This document shows, in pieces, positions 26,635 through 35,808 of a DNA stretch of 36,230 nucleotides (the first letter of the stretch is position 1; each line of letters opens with the position of its first letter). The translations under genes and the position numbers were made by a program. The DNA comes from an uncultured Mailhella sp. Its GTDB lineage: Bacteria; Desulfobacterota; Desulfovibrionia; Desulfovibrionales; Desulfovibrionaceae. The stretch spans positions 1 to 36,230 of the forward strand of contig NZ_CANRLT010000019.1 of the NCBI RefSeq assembly GCF_947631555.1. Reading direction: 5' to 3'. Under the pieces are notes generated by a model that was given only the letters and a program-made list of their open reading frames with translations, was not told where the DNA came from and searched no databases.

Positions 26635-27135
26635 CTAGAGGTCTTCCCCTTCGGCTTCGGCCCCCTTGCGGGACAGGGGGCGGAATTCTTCGAGTTCCAG
26701 ATCTTCCTGCCGTTCAGCCTGTTTGCGGGCCTCCTGGCTCCAGATGTCCTTGTGCGCCTGTATCTTTGCCGTTTCCTTCTGGGCAAGGCGGGCGCGGTCT
26801 CTGGCCTGTGTCAGCCGTGCCGTGCAGTCCTCCCGCTCCTTTTCCGCCTGAAGCAGTCCGTCCTGCTTTTTCGTCTCCTGTTCCGCCAGCGCGGCCAGAC
26901 CGGCCTTGAACCGTTCCAGCGCTTCAAGGTTCATGGCCGTATCCATGATGGCATCGTAGCGCCGGTCTTCCTCTTCCCTGCGCCAGATGCGGAAGCTGTG
27001 CAGTTCCTTTTGCAGTTCTTCCGTGCGCTTTTCGGCCTCCCGGCAGCGCTGTTCAGCCTCGCGTACCTGCCCCGCAGCTTCCTCCTCGCGGTAGTGACGT
27101 ACGGAAAGCAGAGATTCCAGAGGATAGCTGTCCAT
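26635..27135 (-). CDS. sctO: T3SS stalk protein SctO
   Basis: 166-aa protein, almost wholly helical coiled coil with very high Glu, Gln, Arg and Lys (REEEAAGQVREAEQRCREAE, then ARLAQKETAKIQAHKDIWSQ). This matches YscO/FliJ proteins, which insert into the ATPase hexamer as a central stalk. The ATG begins one base after the sctN stop codon, so translation is coupled. It starts MDSYPLESLLSVRHYREE, a usual YscO-like opening. Confidence 0.85.
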   Translation of the reverse strand: MDSYPLESLLSVRHYREEEAAGQVREAEQRCREAEKRTEELQKELHSFRIWRREEEDRRYDAIMDTAMNLEALERFKAGLAALAEQETKKQDGLLQAEKEREDCTARLTQARDRARLAQKETAKIQAHKDIWSQEARKQAERQEDLELEEFRPLSRKGAEAEGEDL

Positions 27136-27136
27136 A

Positions 27137-28453
27137 TCAGCTCACCGCCCTGAACAGTCCCTGCAAGGTCTGTTCAAAGGTGCTTTTTTCCTCCAGGCCC
27201 TGCTTCAGAAAAGCGTTTACTCCGTCGATGTGCGCCAGTGCGTCATCGGCCTCCTTGTCCGCACCCTTCTTGTATTCGCCGATCTGCACGAGCAGTTCCA
27301 CTTCCGCGAACTTGGCCAGAATCTGGCGCAGACGCTGAGCGGCCTTCTTGTGTTCCCTGGAAACGATGGCGTTCATCACGCGGCTGACGCTCGCCTGGAC
27401 ATCGATGGCCGGATAGTGGTTCCTTGCGGCCAGTTTGCGGGAAAGGACGATGTGCCCGTCGAGAATGGAGCGCGTCTCGTCGGCGATGGGTTCCGTCATG
27501 TCGTCACCTTCCACGAGCACGGTGTAAAGCGCCGTGATGGAGCCTTTGTCCGAGTTGCCCGCCCGTTCCATGAGCTTGGGCAGTTCGGAAAACACCGAGG
27601 GCGGGAAGCCGCGGCGTGTGGGAGGTTCGCCCGCGGCGAGGCCGATTTCACGCTGCGCTCTGCCGAAGCGGGTGACGGAGTCCATCATGAGCAGGACGCT
27701 TTTGCCCTGATCCCGAAAATATTCGGCTATGGCCGTAGAGGTGTAGGCCGCCTTGAGACGCTCCATGGAGGAGCGGTCGGAGGTGGAGACCACCAGAACG
27801 GCCTTTTTCCTGCCCTCCGGACCCAGGTCGTGCTCGATAAATTCGCGCACTTCGCGGCCGCGTTCGCCGATGAGTGCAAGGACGCATACCTCGGCAGAAC
27901 AGCCCTTGATAATGCTGGAAAGCAGGGTGGACTTGCCGCCGCCCGCAGCGGCGAAGATGCCCATGCGCTGTCCTTCACCGCAGGTGAGCATTCCGTCCAG
28001 AGCGCGCAGACCCAGCGAAAGCGGACGGCTGATGATCTTGCGTGTCATGGGGTTGGGCGCTTCGGCAAACACCGGATAGCGTTCTCTGGTCTTGAGCGCC
28101 GGCCCGCCGTCGATGGGCTGGCCCAGGCCGTCGAGAACGCGGCCGAGCAGCTCCTCGCCCACAGGCACGGACAGAATTTCTCCTGTAGGAATAACTTCCG
28201 TGGCGGGGGATACGCCCTGACAGCTCCCCAGCGGGGACAGCAGCGCCACGTTGCGCACGAAGCCCACCACTTCGGCCTTGAGCGAAAAGTCTTCCCACGG
28301 ATTGCGCAGAATACAGAGTTCGCCCACCTTCACGCCGGGGACGACGGCCCGGATGATGGTTCCCACCACCTGCTCCACGCGGCCGCGCACCTCAACGGGC
28401 GTGGTCTCGTGAACGGCTTCTTCAAGGAGCGGACCGATGTATTCAAAGGCCAT
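27137..28453 (-). CDS. sctN: T3SS ATPase SctN
   Basis: 438-aa F1-beta-like ATPase that unfolds and releases substrates from chaperones at the base of the injectisome. Walker A is [12 protein letters not shown] (about 167-178), with [18 protein letters not shown] next and Walker [46 protein letters not shown] is the T3SS/flagellar ATPase signature. T3SS rather than flagellar assignment rests on the sctL/sctO neighbours. It is flanked by sctL (11 bases) and sctO. Confidence 0.97.
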   Translation of the reverse strand: MAFEYIGPLLEEAVHETTPVEVRGRVEQVVGTIIRAVVPGVKVGELCILRNPWEDFSLKAEVVGFVRNVALLSPLGSCQGVSPATEVIPTGEILSVPVGEELLGRVLDGLGQPIDGGPALKTRERYPVFAEAPNPMTRKIISRPLSLGLRALDGMLTCGEGQRMGIFAAAGGGKSTLLSSIIKGCSAEVCVLALIGERGREVREFIEHDLGPEGRKKAVLVVSTSDRSSMERLKAAYTSTAIAEYFRDQGKSVLLMMDSVTRFGRAQREIGLAAGEPPTRRGFPPSVFSELPKLMERAGNSDKGSITALYTVLVEGDDMTEPIADETRSILDGHIVLSRKLAARNHYPAIDVQASVSRVMNAIVSREHKKAAQRLRQILAKFAEVELLVQIGEYKKGADKEADDALAHIDGVNAFLKQGLEEKSTFEQTLQGLFRAVS

Positions 28454-28464
28454 GAACTCTTTCC

Positions 28465-29082
28465 CTATTGGCGGATTTTTCTGTGGAAGGCGTTCTCAAA
28501 AGCCTTGAGCTGTGTTTCCAGACTGGCGTCCACAACGCCCAGTTCGCTTTCCAGCAGACAGGCGTTCTTCTCCATGCGGGCATCGGCCACCACGGTAAGA
28601 AACGCGGTCTCCGAAGAACCAGCGGTCATGGCGGCCAGCGCCTGGCTGACGGCCTCCTCATCTGCGGGACAGACGCGAACGGTCACTTTCTGCTGTCCGC
28701 GAACGGTATTCAGGGCTGTGCGCACGATGCGCACGATGCGTTCGCCATCGTCGATCTCGCCGACGATTTTGCGGACGGCCATGTTTACCACGCTGACCAG
28801 CGTGTCCTCGATACCCTCAATGAATTCCACCGAACTGAGTACGGTTTCCATGACCTTTTCTGCAAGTTCAAGTTTCCCCGCTTCCTGACCATCGCGGTAG
28901 CCTTCCTCTCTGCGTTCCTCGTAGGCCTTCTGCGCTTCCTGCTCGATTCTGGCGGCGCGGGCGCGCGCAGCTTCGAGCAGGGCGTTAGCCTCCAGCAGTA
29001 CGCTGTAGTCCCCGGCTTTGAGTATCTTCGTCCCCGGAGCGGGCGAAACGGTGCTGGCCGTTAGTTGAAACATGGCGCCCAT
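28465..29082 (-). CDS. sctL: T3SS stator protein SctL
   Basis: 205-aa ATPase-binding stator (YscL/FliH family). A long helix from about 28 to 75 ([32 protein letters not shown]) is followed by a C-terminal V-ATPase E-like domain with [17 protein letters not shown] and the ending [17 protein letters not shown]. The start at 29082 (MGAMFQL) is chosen because GGGAGG lies 10 bases upstream; ATG 29073 is further away. It overlaps sctK by 22 bases. Confidence 0.87.
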   Translation of the reverse strand: MGAMFQLTASTVSPAPGTKILKAGDYSVLLEANALLEAARARAARIEQEAQKAYEERREEGYRDGQEAGKLELAEKVMETVLSSVEFIEGIEDTLVSVVNMAVRKIVGEIDDGERIVRIVRTALNTVRGQQKVTVRVCPADEEAVSQALAAMTAGSSETAFLTVVADARMEKNACLLESELGVVDASLETQLKAFENAFHRKIRQ

Positions 29083-29702
29083 TGGGGTGCTACCTCCCGG
29101 AGCAGAATTTTTTTCATGGTGAACCATACGGCCCGTCTCTGTTCACGCGGCACGGGCGCGGAGAGCGGCGTTTCCCGGACGGCGGGGCACAGGGAGGGCA
29201 GGCGGGCGGGCCAGTCTGCGGCCACGAGGGAAAGCGAGATCGCAGCAAGACTGAGTATCCTTTCCGGCAGACTTTCTCCCTGGGCCAGGTCGAGGAGCTG
29301 TGTACGCAAGCTCCCGATCTGGTAGCGTCCGCGCCTGAGGGCGTAGGAGTACACGTCTTTCTCCAGAATGTCGCGCAGGGCCAGCACCTGAGGGCGCAGC
29401 ACCACGGCGCTGATGGCTTCGGCGTGGACGGCTGCGCTGAAGTAGAGGCCCAGTGTATGCAACAGAACTTCGGGGAGCAGGGCCAGCCGTGCAGATTCTT
29501 CCTCGAAGTCCCAGAAACCTGGTGCGGACGGCATCCGCCGCCTGAGTGCTTCCGAAAAGGCGGCGTCAGCGCACAGAGCCTTCCAGACAGGCGGGTTTCC
29601 GGCTTCGGGAGTCAGGGGCGCAAGAGTTCTGTTGAACTCCAGCATGGCCCGGAAAAGTTCGGGTCTCTGCTCCAGCGTTTCAACGAGGAAGCGTTGATCC
29701 AT
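29061..29702 (-). CDS. sctK: T3SS sorting-platform protein SctK
   Basis: 213-aa helical cytosolic protein of the YscK/OrgA type, which links the SctQ pods to the inner ring. Patterns seen: FRAMLEFNRTLAPLTPEAG, LPEVLLHTLGLYFSAAVHA and LRPQVLALRDILEKDVYSYAL, the last two being family-like. GGAAGG lies 7 bases before the ATG. It sits between sctJ (15 bases) and sctL (overlap), the order of the Yersinia virC operon. Confidence 0.82.
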   Translation of the reverse strand: MDQRFLVETLEQRPELFRAMLEFNRTLAPLTPEAGNPPVWKALCADAAFSEALRRRMPSAPGFWDFEEESARLALLPEVLLHTLGLYFSAAVHAEAISAVVLRPQVLALRDILEKDVYSYALRRGRYQIGSLRTQLLDLAQGESLPERILSLAAISLSLVAADWPARLPSLCPAVRETPLSAPVPREQRRAVWFTMKKILLREVAPQWAPCFN

Positions 29703-29717
29703 CGCGTTGCCTTCCCT

Positions 29718-30473
29718 TTATTTCTTCTCCTGCTCTTTTACTCCGTTTTCCCGGCGCGAACGCACATAGAGGGCCGTGCCCAGTCCGAGCGCAGCGAGCA
29801 GGATCAGGGCCGCAAGCCCAGCCATGACGAGAACGCGCCTGTCCGCAAGCGTGTCCTGCTGCGGCATGGGAACGGTCACGGTTTCACGCACGGGAACCAG
29901 CATCACGGAGACGTGCTCCTGCGCCAGTCCGGGAACGGCGTTGGCCGTCAGTTCCCGTATGCTGGAAATGAGACGAGTGGCCTGGGATTCCGGGGTGTGC
30001 CTGAGGAAGACGGCCGCACTGGGCGGCGTGACATTGCCCGTGGCCGCATCGTGCTGGCTCAGCACCACATGGACCCGCGCCGTGAGAACGCCGTCGATGC
30101 GGGAAAAGGTGTCGGAAAGTTCCTGAGAGAGTGCGTAGGCCAGCCGTGCCTGTTCTTCCGTGCCCGATGAAATCATGCCCTGAGCGGAGAAGACCTTGCC
30201 GAGGTTTTGAAATTCTTCCCGCGGCAGGCTGTTTTCCCGCAGTATGTCCAGGGTCTGCACGATCTGGCTTTCTTCCACGGCGATACTGCACCCGTTCTTG
30301 GAAGTGTTCTTTTCGGCAAGGATGCCGTGGCGGAGCAGCACGGAAAGTATCGTGTTGGCCTGTTCTTCGTTCAGCCCCTGATAGATCTCGGCCTTGCAGC
30401 CGAGAAGCGCCAGCATGAGCGCGAGCGGCAGAGCGGCGCGCAGAAGAGAGAGAAGAGAGCGTAGTCTTTGCAT
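29718..30473 (-). CDS. sctJ: T3SS inner-ring lipoprotein SctJ
   Basis: 251-aa YscJ/FliF-family protein forming the inner-membrane ring. The signal ends in lipobox LALLGC (Cys26 lipidated). Ring-building motifs follow (YQGLNEEQANTILSVLLRHGI, then NLGKVFSAQGMISSGTEEQARLAYALSQELSDT, then ARVHVVLS). A C-terminal membrane helix (about 217-240) and a basic tail with SRRENGVKEQEKK finish it. AAGG precedes the ATG. Confidence 0.96.
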   Translation of the reverse strand: MQRLRSLLSLLRAALPLALMLALLGCKAEIYQGLNEEQANTILSVLLRHGILAEKNTSKNGCSIAVEESQIVQTLDILRENSLPREEFQNLGKVFSAQGMISSGTEEQARLAYALSQELSDTFSRIDGVLTARVHVVLSQHDAATGNVTPPSAAVFLRHTPESQATRLISSIRELTANAVPGLAQEHVSVMLVPVRETVTVPMPQQDTLADRRVLVMAGLAALILLAALGLGTALYVRSRRENGVKEQEKK

Positions 30474-30484
30474 GGCGACCTTCG

Positions 30485-30904
30485 TCAGGATTGGGCACGG
30501 AGCAGGGAATCGAATCCCTGAGCCGTCTGTTGAGAAACCTTGGACACGGATTCCACCTGAATGCGCAGCATACTTGTCAGAAATTGCAGATGGTAGAGCT
30601 GTTCGGGACTGAAGAGCATGGGGACGGCCGGAACAGGTTCCGCCATGCCGCTGTCCGCGGCGTCGAGCCGAAGCCTGTCTTCGGACGCAGGACGCTGTTC
30701 CGCCGGCGTGGTTCCGGAGGCAGCGCGGGGCTGAAGAATATCGCTGTCCTGCGTTTCGGGCGGCTGTTCCATGAGCCGCTCGAACTCCCGTGCCAGGGCA
30801 TCAGGGACGGGAGAGGGACCGGCGCTTCCGGTCTGTGGGGCGCGCAGCCGCTCCAGCATATCCAGCAGGCTGGCTCCCGAAGAGGATAGCGCTCCGATGT
30901 CCAT
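30485..30904 (-). CDS. sctI: T3SS inner-rod protein SctI
   Basis: 139 aa. A variable, Pro-rich first 90 residues lead to a conserved helical C-terminus (SPEQLYHLQFLTSMLRIQVESVSKVSQQTAQGFDSLLRAQS), the typical form of YscI/PrgJ inner-rod proteins, whose last helix polymerises. The position directly before sctJ fits. AGG lies 6 bases before the ATG. It starts 6 bases after the SctG-like remnant. Confidence 0.82.
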   Translation of the reverse strand: MDIGALSSSGASLLDMLERLRAPQTGSAGPSPVPDALAREFERLMEQPPETQDSDILQPRAASGTTPAEQRPASEDRLRLDAADSGMAEPVPAVPMLFSPEQLYHLQFLTSMLRIQVESVSKVSQQTAQGFDSLLRAQS

Positions 30905-30910
30905 GACAGC

Positions 30911-31099
30911 CTACATCTGTTCCAGCAGCGTTGAAGCCAGATCTGCGACGGTATCTTCGCCGCCGGTCAGCGATTCCAGCACGTTCCGTGCCTCATCCTT
31001 GCGTCCGGCGAGGAACAGACAGAGGCCCAGTGTGGCCGCGGCATCCCGATCTTGTGCGGAGGCTTTGAAGGATGCTGACGATCCCGCCATTCGGGACAT
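30911..31099 (-). pseudogene. SctG-like (YscG) chaperone remnant, N-terminus lost
   Basis: The frame opens at 31099 with no ribosome-binding site. From about 31048 on it reads AAATLGLCLFLAGRKDEARNVLESLTGGEDTVADLASTLLEQM. This matches the final 45 residues of YscG-type TPR chaperones of the needle subunit (as remembered from Yersinia: [22 protein letters not shown]... ending in a helix). YscG is about 115 aa; only the last half is present. Its position before sctI is that of yscG in Yersinia (yscG-H-I). The upstream 15-17 residues belong to opposite-strand sequence, so the gene is cut near 31050. Confidence 0.55.
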
Positions 31100-31178
31100 G
31101 GTTGAACAGGATCTGCGTCCGCTTCTTGAGAACGGACAGCTTCTGCGGGCCTATACCGGACTGATGATAGGGGGCTGA
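31056..31178 (+). pseudogene. SctX-like remnant, C-terminus only
   Basis: Plus-strand frame ending at 31178 reads AEALKDADDPAIRDMVEQDL, then RPLLENGQLLRAYTGLMIGG. It looks like the end of a secreted helical protein and overlaps the sctY start (TGATG). In Yersinia yscX lies immediately before yscY, and YscX also ends in a Leu-rich helix, so a YscX-like identity is inferred mainly from order. No start codon with a ribosome-binding site precedes it. Upstream the frame runs into the antisense of the SctG remnant. Confidence 0.45.
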
Positions 31179-31531
31179 TGGTGAACGCTCTGACCGTGGA
31201 GCAGCGGCGGGCGCTGCATGTGCTGGGCTATCTCATGTTTCGCATGGGGCGCGGGGAAAGCGCTGCGCGCATCTACGGCGCTCTTGCCACGCTCACCGCC
31301 GCGCCGGATCGTCAGGTACTGGCGGCGCTCTCCGCACTGGCCATCGAACGCGGGGACGGCGCGCAGGCGCTGACCTGGCTGCGCACCGCCATGAACGGCC
31401 CGCTGCCAGCACGTTACGCCGTGCTTCATCTGCTGAAGGCACAGGCACTGTGGCTGGAAGGCCGCAAGGCCGAGGCCCGGGCTGCGCGTGACGAATACGC
31501 CTTTCTGAGCGGCGGAGGGAAAAGCGCATGA
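31178..31531 (+). CDS. sctY: T3SS TPR chaperone SctY
   Basis: 117-aa helical repeat protein: LTVEQRRALHVLGYLMFRMG, ALATLTAAPDRQVLAALSAL, then LHLLKAQALWLEGRKAEARAARDEY. Three TPR-like units match YscY, which binds YscX and the export gate SctV. It starts ATG overlapping the preceding stop (TGATG) with AGGGGG upstream, and its end overlaps sctV by 4 bases. X-Y-V order is the Ysc-class arrangement. Confidence 0.75.
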   Translation: MVNALTVEQRRALHVLGYLMFRMGRGESAARIYGALATLTAAPDRQVLAALSALAIERGDGAQALTWLRTAMNGPLPARYAVLHLLKAQALWLEGRKAEARAARDEYAFLSGGGKSA

Positions 31532-33618
31532 GCCTTCTGGACAGAGCCTCAACGGGCGTGCGATTCATGGCCCGGCACAACGATGTCGCCATGGTCATGC
31601 TTCTGGTCGTGGTCATCGCCCTGATGATCGTGCCCCTGCCCACGCCGCTGGTGGACACGCTCATCGGCGTGAACATGACGCTGTCCTTCCTCATGCTCAT
31701 GATGTCCATGTATGTGCGCGGTGCGCTGGAATTTTCGGTGTTCCCCACCATGCTGCTGTTCACCACGCTGTTCCGCGTGGGGCTGAACATCACCACCACA
31801 CGTCTGATCCTGCTTCAGGCGGACGCCGGCGAAATCATCTTCACCTTCGGCGACTTCGCCCTGGGAGGCAACTTCATTGTGGGCGCCGTGGTCTTCGTCA
31901 TTCTGACCATCGTGCAGTTTCTGGTCATCGCCAAGGGTGCGGAGCGCGTGGCCGAAGTCGGGGCGCGCTTCACGCTGGACGCCATGCCCGGCAAGCAGAT
32001 GTCCATTGACGCCGACCTGCGCGCCGGAGTCATCGACATGAACGAGGCACAGCGCCGCCGCAACAACGTGCAGCTCGAAAGCCAGATGTACGGAGCCATG
32101 GACGGCGCCATGAAGTTCGTGAAGGGCGACAGCATTGCGGGCATGATCATCGCTGTGGTCAATATCGTGGGCGGTGTCGTCATCGGCGTCACACAGCACG
32201 GTATGACGGCCTCCGAGGCCATGCACACCTACGGCATTCTGACCATCGGCGATGGCCTGGTCTCGCAGATACCCTCTCTGCTGATTTCCATCTCCGCAGG
32301 CATACTCATCACCCGTTCCGGCGAAGCCACCGACAACGTGGGGGCGCAGGTGGGTGAGCAGTTCTTCAGACAGCCCAGAGCGCTGCAGATGGCGGGCGGC
32401 CTGATTTTCCTCTTTGCGCTCATCCCCGGCTTCCCGAAGCCGCAGCTCTTTGCCCTGGCCTTTGCTGTGGGCGGCTTCGGTTATGTACTTCAGCGCCTGG
32501 CCTCCATGCCCGCCGCCCGGGACAGCCGTGCCGGGCTTTCCCGTGCGCTGGCGCCCGCAGCCGCGAAAGAACCCAGGCGGAGTTCCGGCCCGCAGGACGA
32601 TTTCTCTCCCACCGTACCCATTATTCTGGACATTGCGCCGGACATCGGCGAGACCATGAACTACGACGCTCTGGACGCGGAACTCAGCCAGCTCCGTCAC
32701 GCGCTGTACTTCGACCTCGGTGTGCCGTTCCCCGGCATCAATATCCGGCCCAATCCAGGACTCACGTCCATGTGCTATCTGCTCAACGTGAACGAGATAC
32801 CCATGACGCGGGGCTGCCTCGAAAAGGGCATGGTCATCGTGCGCGAAAAGCCCGCCACTCTCGACATGATGGGCGTGAGCTTCCACAGGGGCGAAAAGTT
32901 CCTGCCGGACGTGGATTCCCTCTGGGTTTCGGACGGGGACAGAGTCACGCTGGAGGCCGCAGGGCTGATCTGCATGGAACACGCCCGCATTCTGGCCTAT
33001 CACCTCTCCCTCGTTCTGTCCCGTCATGCGGCGTCCTTCCTCGGCCTTCAGGAGACAAAGTACCTGCTCGACCGCATGGAGGAGCGCGCCCCCGACCTCG
33101 TGCGCGAGGCCACGCGCCTTCAGCCGGTACAGCGCATCGCCGAAATCTTTCAGCGCCTCGTTCAGGAGCAGGTATCCATCCGTGACCTGCGTACCATTCT
33201 CGAAGCCATCATCGAGTGGAGTCCGAAGGAAAAGGACGTGGTCATGCTCACGGAATATGTGCGCGGTGCGCTGAAGCGCCAGATCAGCTATATGTATTCC
33301 CGCGGGCAGAACATGCTTCCGGCCATACTCATGGATCCCTCGCTGGAAGAGACCGTGCGCAAGGCCATACGGCAGACCTCGGCGGGCGCGTTCCTGTCTC
33401 TGGACCCGAACACGTCACAGCAGATCGTCACTGCCGTGACCGAAGCCGCGGGCAAGTCCCTCGGCAGTTCACAGAAGCCAGTACTCATGGTCTCCATGGA
33501 CATCCGCCGCTACGTGCGCCGCCTCATCGAAGGCAAGCTCTACGAACTGCCGGTCATGGCCTATCAGGAAGTGACGCCTGAAATCTCCGTGCAGCCGGTG
33601 AGCCGCATCCGCATCTAG
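31528..33618 (+). CDS. sctV: T3SS export gate SctV
   Basis: 696-aa FHIPEP-family protein (YscV/LcrD), which forms the nonameric export gate. Seven to eight membrane helices lie in the first about 330 residues. The conserved cytosolic loop reads GARFTLDAMPGKQMSIDADLRAGVID, then RRRNNVQLESQMYGAMDGAMKFVKGDS. The C-terminal cytosolic domain runs from about 350 (DALDAELSQLRHALYFDLGVPFPGI, then DLRTILEAIIEWSPKEKD). Full length and intact. It starts within the sctY stop (ATGA). Confidence 0.97.
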   Translation: MSLLDRASTGVRFMARHNDVAMVMLLVVVIALMIVPLPTPLVDTLIGVNMTLSFLMLMMSMYVRGALEFSVFPTMLLFTTLFRVGLNITTTRLILLQADAGEIIFTFGDFALGGNFIVGAVVFVILTIVQFLVIAKGAERVAEVGARFTLDAMPGKQMSIDADLRAGVIDMNEAQRRRNNVQLESQMYGAMDGAMKFVKGDSIAGMIIAVVNIVGGVVIGVTQHGMTASEAMHTYGILTIGDGLVSQIPSLLISISAGILITRSGEATDNVGAQVGEQFFRQPRALQMAGGLIFLFALIPGFPKPQLFALAFAVGGFGYVLQRLASMPAARDSRAGLSRALAPAAAKEPRRSSGPQDDFSPTVPIILDIAPDIGETMNYDALDAELSQLRHALYFDLGVPFPGINIRPNPGLTSMCYLLNVNEIPMTRGCLEKGMVIVREKPATLDMMGVSFHRGEKFLPDVDSLWVSDGDRVTLEAAGLICMEHARILAYHLSLVLSRHAASFLGLQETKYLLDRMEERAPDLVREATRLQPVQRIAEIFQRLVQEQVSIRDLRTILEAIIEWSPKEKDVVMLTEYVRGALKRQISYMYSRGQNMLPAILMDPSLEETVRKAIRQTSAGAFLSLDPNTSQQIVTAVTEAAGKSLGSSQKPVLMVSMDIRRYVRRLIEGKLYELPVMAYQEVTPEISVQPVSRIRI

Positions 33619-33632
33619 CAGAGGAGGAGAGT

Positions 33633-33893
33633 ATGGACAGCATGGCCATCAATTACGCAAGTCAGGCGCTCTACCTCGTGCTCATCATCTCTCTGCCGCC
33701 CATCGTCATCGCCTCGGTCATCGGCATACTCGTCAGTCTGCTTCAGGCGGTGACCCAGCTTCAGGAACAGACGCTGACCTTCGGCGTGAAACTCGTGTGC
33801 GTGGTCGTCACCATCTTTCTGATGGGGGGCTGGATGTCCGGTGAACTTTTGCGCTACGCGGACGAAATCTTCAGCCGCTTCTATCTGCTCTGA
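33633..33893 (+). CDS. sctS: T3SS export apparatus protein SctS
   Basis: 86-aa FliQ/YscS-family protein with two membrane helices. Hallmarks are YLVLIISLPPIVIASVIGILVSLLQAVTQLQEQTLTFGVKLVCV. GGAGGAG lies a few bases before the ATG. It is 14 bases after sctV. Confidence 0.96.
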   Translation: MDSMAINYASQALYLVLIISLPPIVIASVIGILVSLLQAVTQLQEQTLTFGVKLVCVVVTIFLMGGWMSGELLRYADEIFSRFYLL

Positions 33894-33903
33894 GGCCCGC
33901 AGT

Positions 33904-34728
33904 ATGGACGCGCTTCTGGGAGGAGTCGATATCCGGCTGCATCTTCTGGCGCTGCTGCTCGGCATGAGCCGCCTGTTCATGCTGATACAGACGGCGCCCT
34001 TCATGGGAGGCACCGTGGTCACGGGATCGGTGCGTTTTGCGGTAGCCTTGTCCTGTTACCTTGTGCTGCACCCGATGCTCGTCGGACACATGGCTCTGCG
34101 CTTCCCGGAAACGGATCTGGACGCATCCGCGCTTCTGTTCCTGGGCGGGCTGGTCGTGAAGGAAGTCTTTCTCGGTATGCTCATGGGTCTTCTCGCAGGC
34201 ATGATGTTCTGGACCATACAGTGCGCGGGTTTTTTCATCGACAACCAGCGCGGCGCGGGGCAGGCCACGGAAATGGATCCTCTGGGCGGAGAGCAGACCT
34301 CGCCCACCGGTTCTTTTCTCTTCCAGAGCGCCGTGTACGTCTTTTTTTCCACGGGGGCCTTTCTGAGCTTTCTTGGGCTGGTGTACGCGAGCTATGAATG
34401 CTGGCCCGTGGAAGAGCTGCTGCCGGCATCCCTGTTTCAGGGTACGGCTCTGCCGCTGTTTTTTGCCGGAAAGGTCAGCGCGCTGGCGCTTGACATGGTC
34501 ATCCTGTCCGGGCCGGTGGTGGCCGCCTGCCTGCTCATCGATGTGGCCCTCGGACTGGTCAACCGCTTTGCCTCGCAGCTGAACGTCTACATTCTTGCCA
34601 TGCCCATCAAGAGCGCCGTGGCTTCGCTGCTGCTCATCTTCTATTTCAGTATGCTGATGAGCGGGGCGGCTTCCCGTTTCTCCTCGTTTGGCTCCGATAT
34701 GGACTATTTGAAGGTACTGATGCCATGA
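33904..34728 (+). CDS. sctT: T3SS export apparatus protein SctT
   Basis: 274-aa FliR/YscT-family protein, polytopic. It begins MDALLGGVDIRLHLLALLLGMSRLF. The conserved block FFIDNQRGAGQATEMDPLGGEQTSPTGSF is present, and the C-terminus has RFASQLNVYILAMPIKSAVA. The start at 33904 gives the family N-terminus; a 21-codon extension to 33841 would overlap sctS. GAGG lies 9 bases upstream. Confidence 0.93.
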   Translation: MDALLGGVDIRLHLLALLLGMSRLFMLIQTAPFMGGTVVTGSVRFAVALSCYLVLHPMLVGHMALRFPETDLDASALLFLGGLVVKEVFLGMLMGLLAGMMFWTIQCAGFFIDNQRGAGQATEMDPLGGEQTSPTGSFLFQSAVYVFFSTGAFLSFLGLVYASYECWPVEELLPASLFQGTALPLFFAGKVSALALDMVILSGPVVAACLLIDVALGLVNRFASQLNVYILAMPIKSAVASLLLIFYFSMLMSGAASRFSSFGSDMDYLKVLMP

Positions 34729-35771
34729 GCGGCGAGAAGACGGAACAACCTACAGCGAAACGGCTGCGCGAGGCGCGCGAGAAGGGGGATCTGTGCCGCA
34801 GTCAGGACATTGCTCCGGCGCTTACCGTGCTGGCCGTGGGCGTGTACCTGCTTGTGGAGGCCCGGCATCTCTTCGAGCTGCTGAGCGGCATGGTCGCGCT
34901 GCCCATGACGTTCATCTCCCTGCCCTATGAGGAGGCCATGGCCAGAGCTGTCCCGCTGGTGCTGGACGTGGGGCTGTCCGTCGTCGCACCCGTGGTGGGG
35001 GTGGTCATGGGTGCGGCGCTCGTGGGAGTGCTTGCGCAGACGGGTGTGGTCTTTGCGTACAAGGCCGCCATGCCGAAGCTGGAGAACCTTGACCCGAAGC
35101 GCTGGTTCAGCAAGGTGTTCGCCATGCGCAACCTCGTGGAGCTGGTGAAGAACATCGTCAAGGTGGCTGTGCTCGCCTGGGTGATTCTTGTCGTGCTCGA
35201 AACCAGCCTGCCGCAGCTCTTTCTTGTTTCGCAGGGAGGGGCAGGGGCGCTGTGGAGCGTGCTGGGCAGCGCTGTCTCCCGGATGATCCTGTTCGCCGCG
35301 GGTGCATTCTGTGTGGTGGCGGCGCTGGACTACCTCTACCAGCGTTACCAGTACAACAGGAATCACATGATGTCGAAAGACGAAGTGAAGCAGGAATACA
35401 AGGAGAGCGAAGGCGATCCGCAGATCAAGAGCAGGCGCAGGCAGCTCCACAAGGAGATGGCGGAGCAGAACGCGCTGAGCAACGTAAGAAAAGCGAAGGT
35501 GCTTGTGACAAACCCCACACATTACGCCGTGGCGCTGGACTATGAAAAGGGCCGGACACCCCTGCCCGTCATTCTGGCCAGAGGCGAGGGCGGACTTGCC
35601 CGGCGCATGGTGGAAGTGGCGAGGCAGGAAGGAATACCTGTCATGGAGAACGTCCCCCTGGCCAGAGCGCTGTATCGGGACGGTACGGAGAACGCCTATA
35701 TCCCGCGGGATCTCATCGGACCCGTGGCGGAAGTCCTGCGCTGGGTGCAGAGCCTTGAGCGCCGGAACTGA
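34725..35771 (+). CDS. sctU: T3SS switch protein SctU
   Basis: 348-aa FlhB/YscU-family protein that changes export specificity by self-cleavage. It starts SGEKTEQPTAKRLREAREKG, the family N-terminus; four membrane helices lie between 30 and 210. The autocleavage motif NPTH is at 263-266 (VTNPTHYAVALDYE), followed by the cytosolic domain with ARRMVEVARQEGIPVMENVPLARALY. The start overlaps the sctT stop (ATGA). Confidence 0.96.
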   Translation: MSGEKTEQPTAKRLREAREKGDLCRSQDIAPALTVLAVGVYLLVEARHLFELLSGMVALPMTFISLPYEEAMARAVPLVLDVGLSVVAPVVGVVMGAALVGVLAQTGVVFAYKAAMPKLENLDPKRWFSKVFAMRNLVELVKNIVKVAVLAWVILVVLETSLPQLFLVSQGGAGALWSVLGSAVSRMILFAAGAFCVVAALDYLYQRYQYNRNHMMSKDEVKQEYKESEGDPQIKSRRRQLHKEMAEQNALSNVRKAKVLVTNPTHYAVALDYEKGRTPLPVILARGEGGLARRMVEVARQEGIPVMENVPLARALYRDGTENAYIPRDLIGPVAEVLRWVQSLERRN

Positions 35772-35808
35772 GCCGTGAGGCTTTGGGCTGTGAACGGGAG
35801 GTGAGACT

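Noticed and set aside
27230..28888. 552-codon plus-strand frame
   Set aside because: Antisense to sctN and sctL, both clearly real genes.
31549..33027. 492-codon minus-strand frame
   Set aside because: Antisense to sctV; His/Asp-rich shadow protein without family resemblance.
24285..35771. Flagellar export genes instead of T3SS
   Set aside because: sctJ with a lipobox, sctI, sctK, sctO, sctP and sctY accompany the export genes, and no flagellar hook, rod or filament gene is present.
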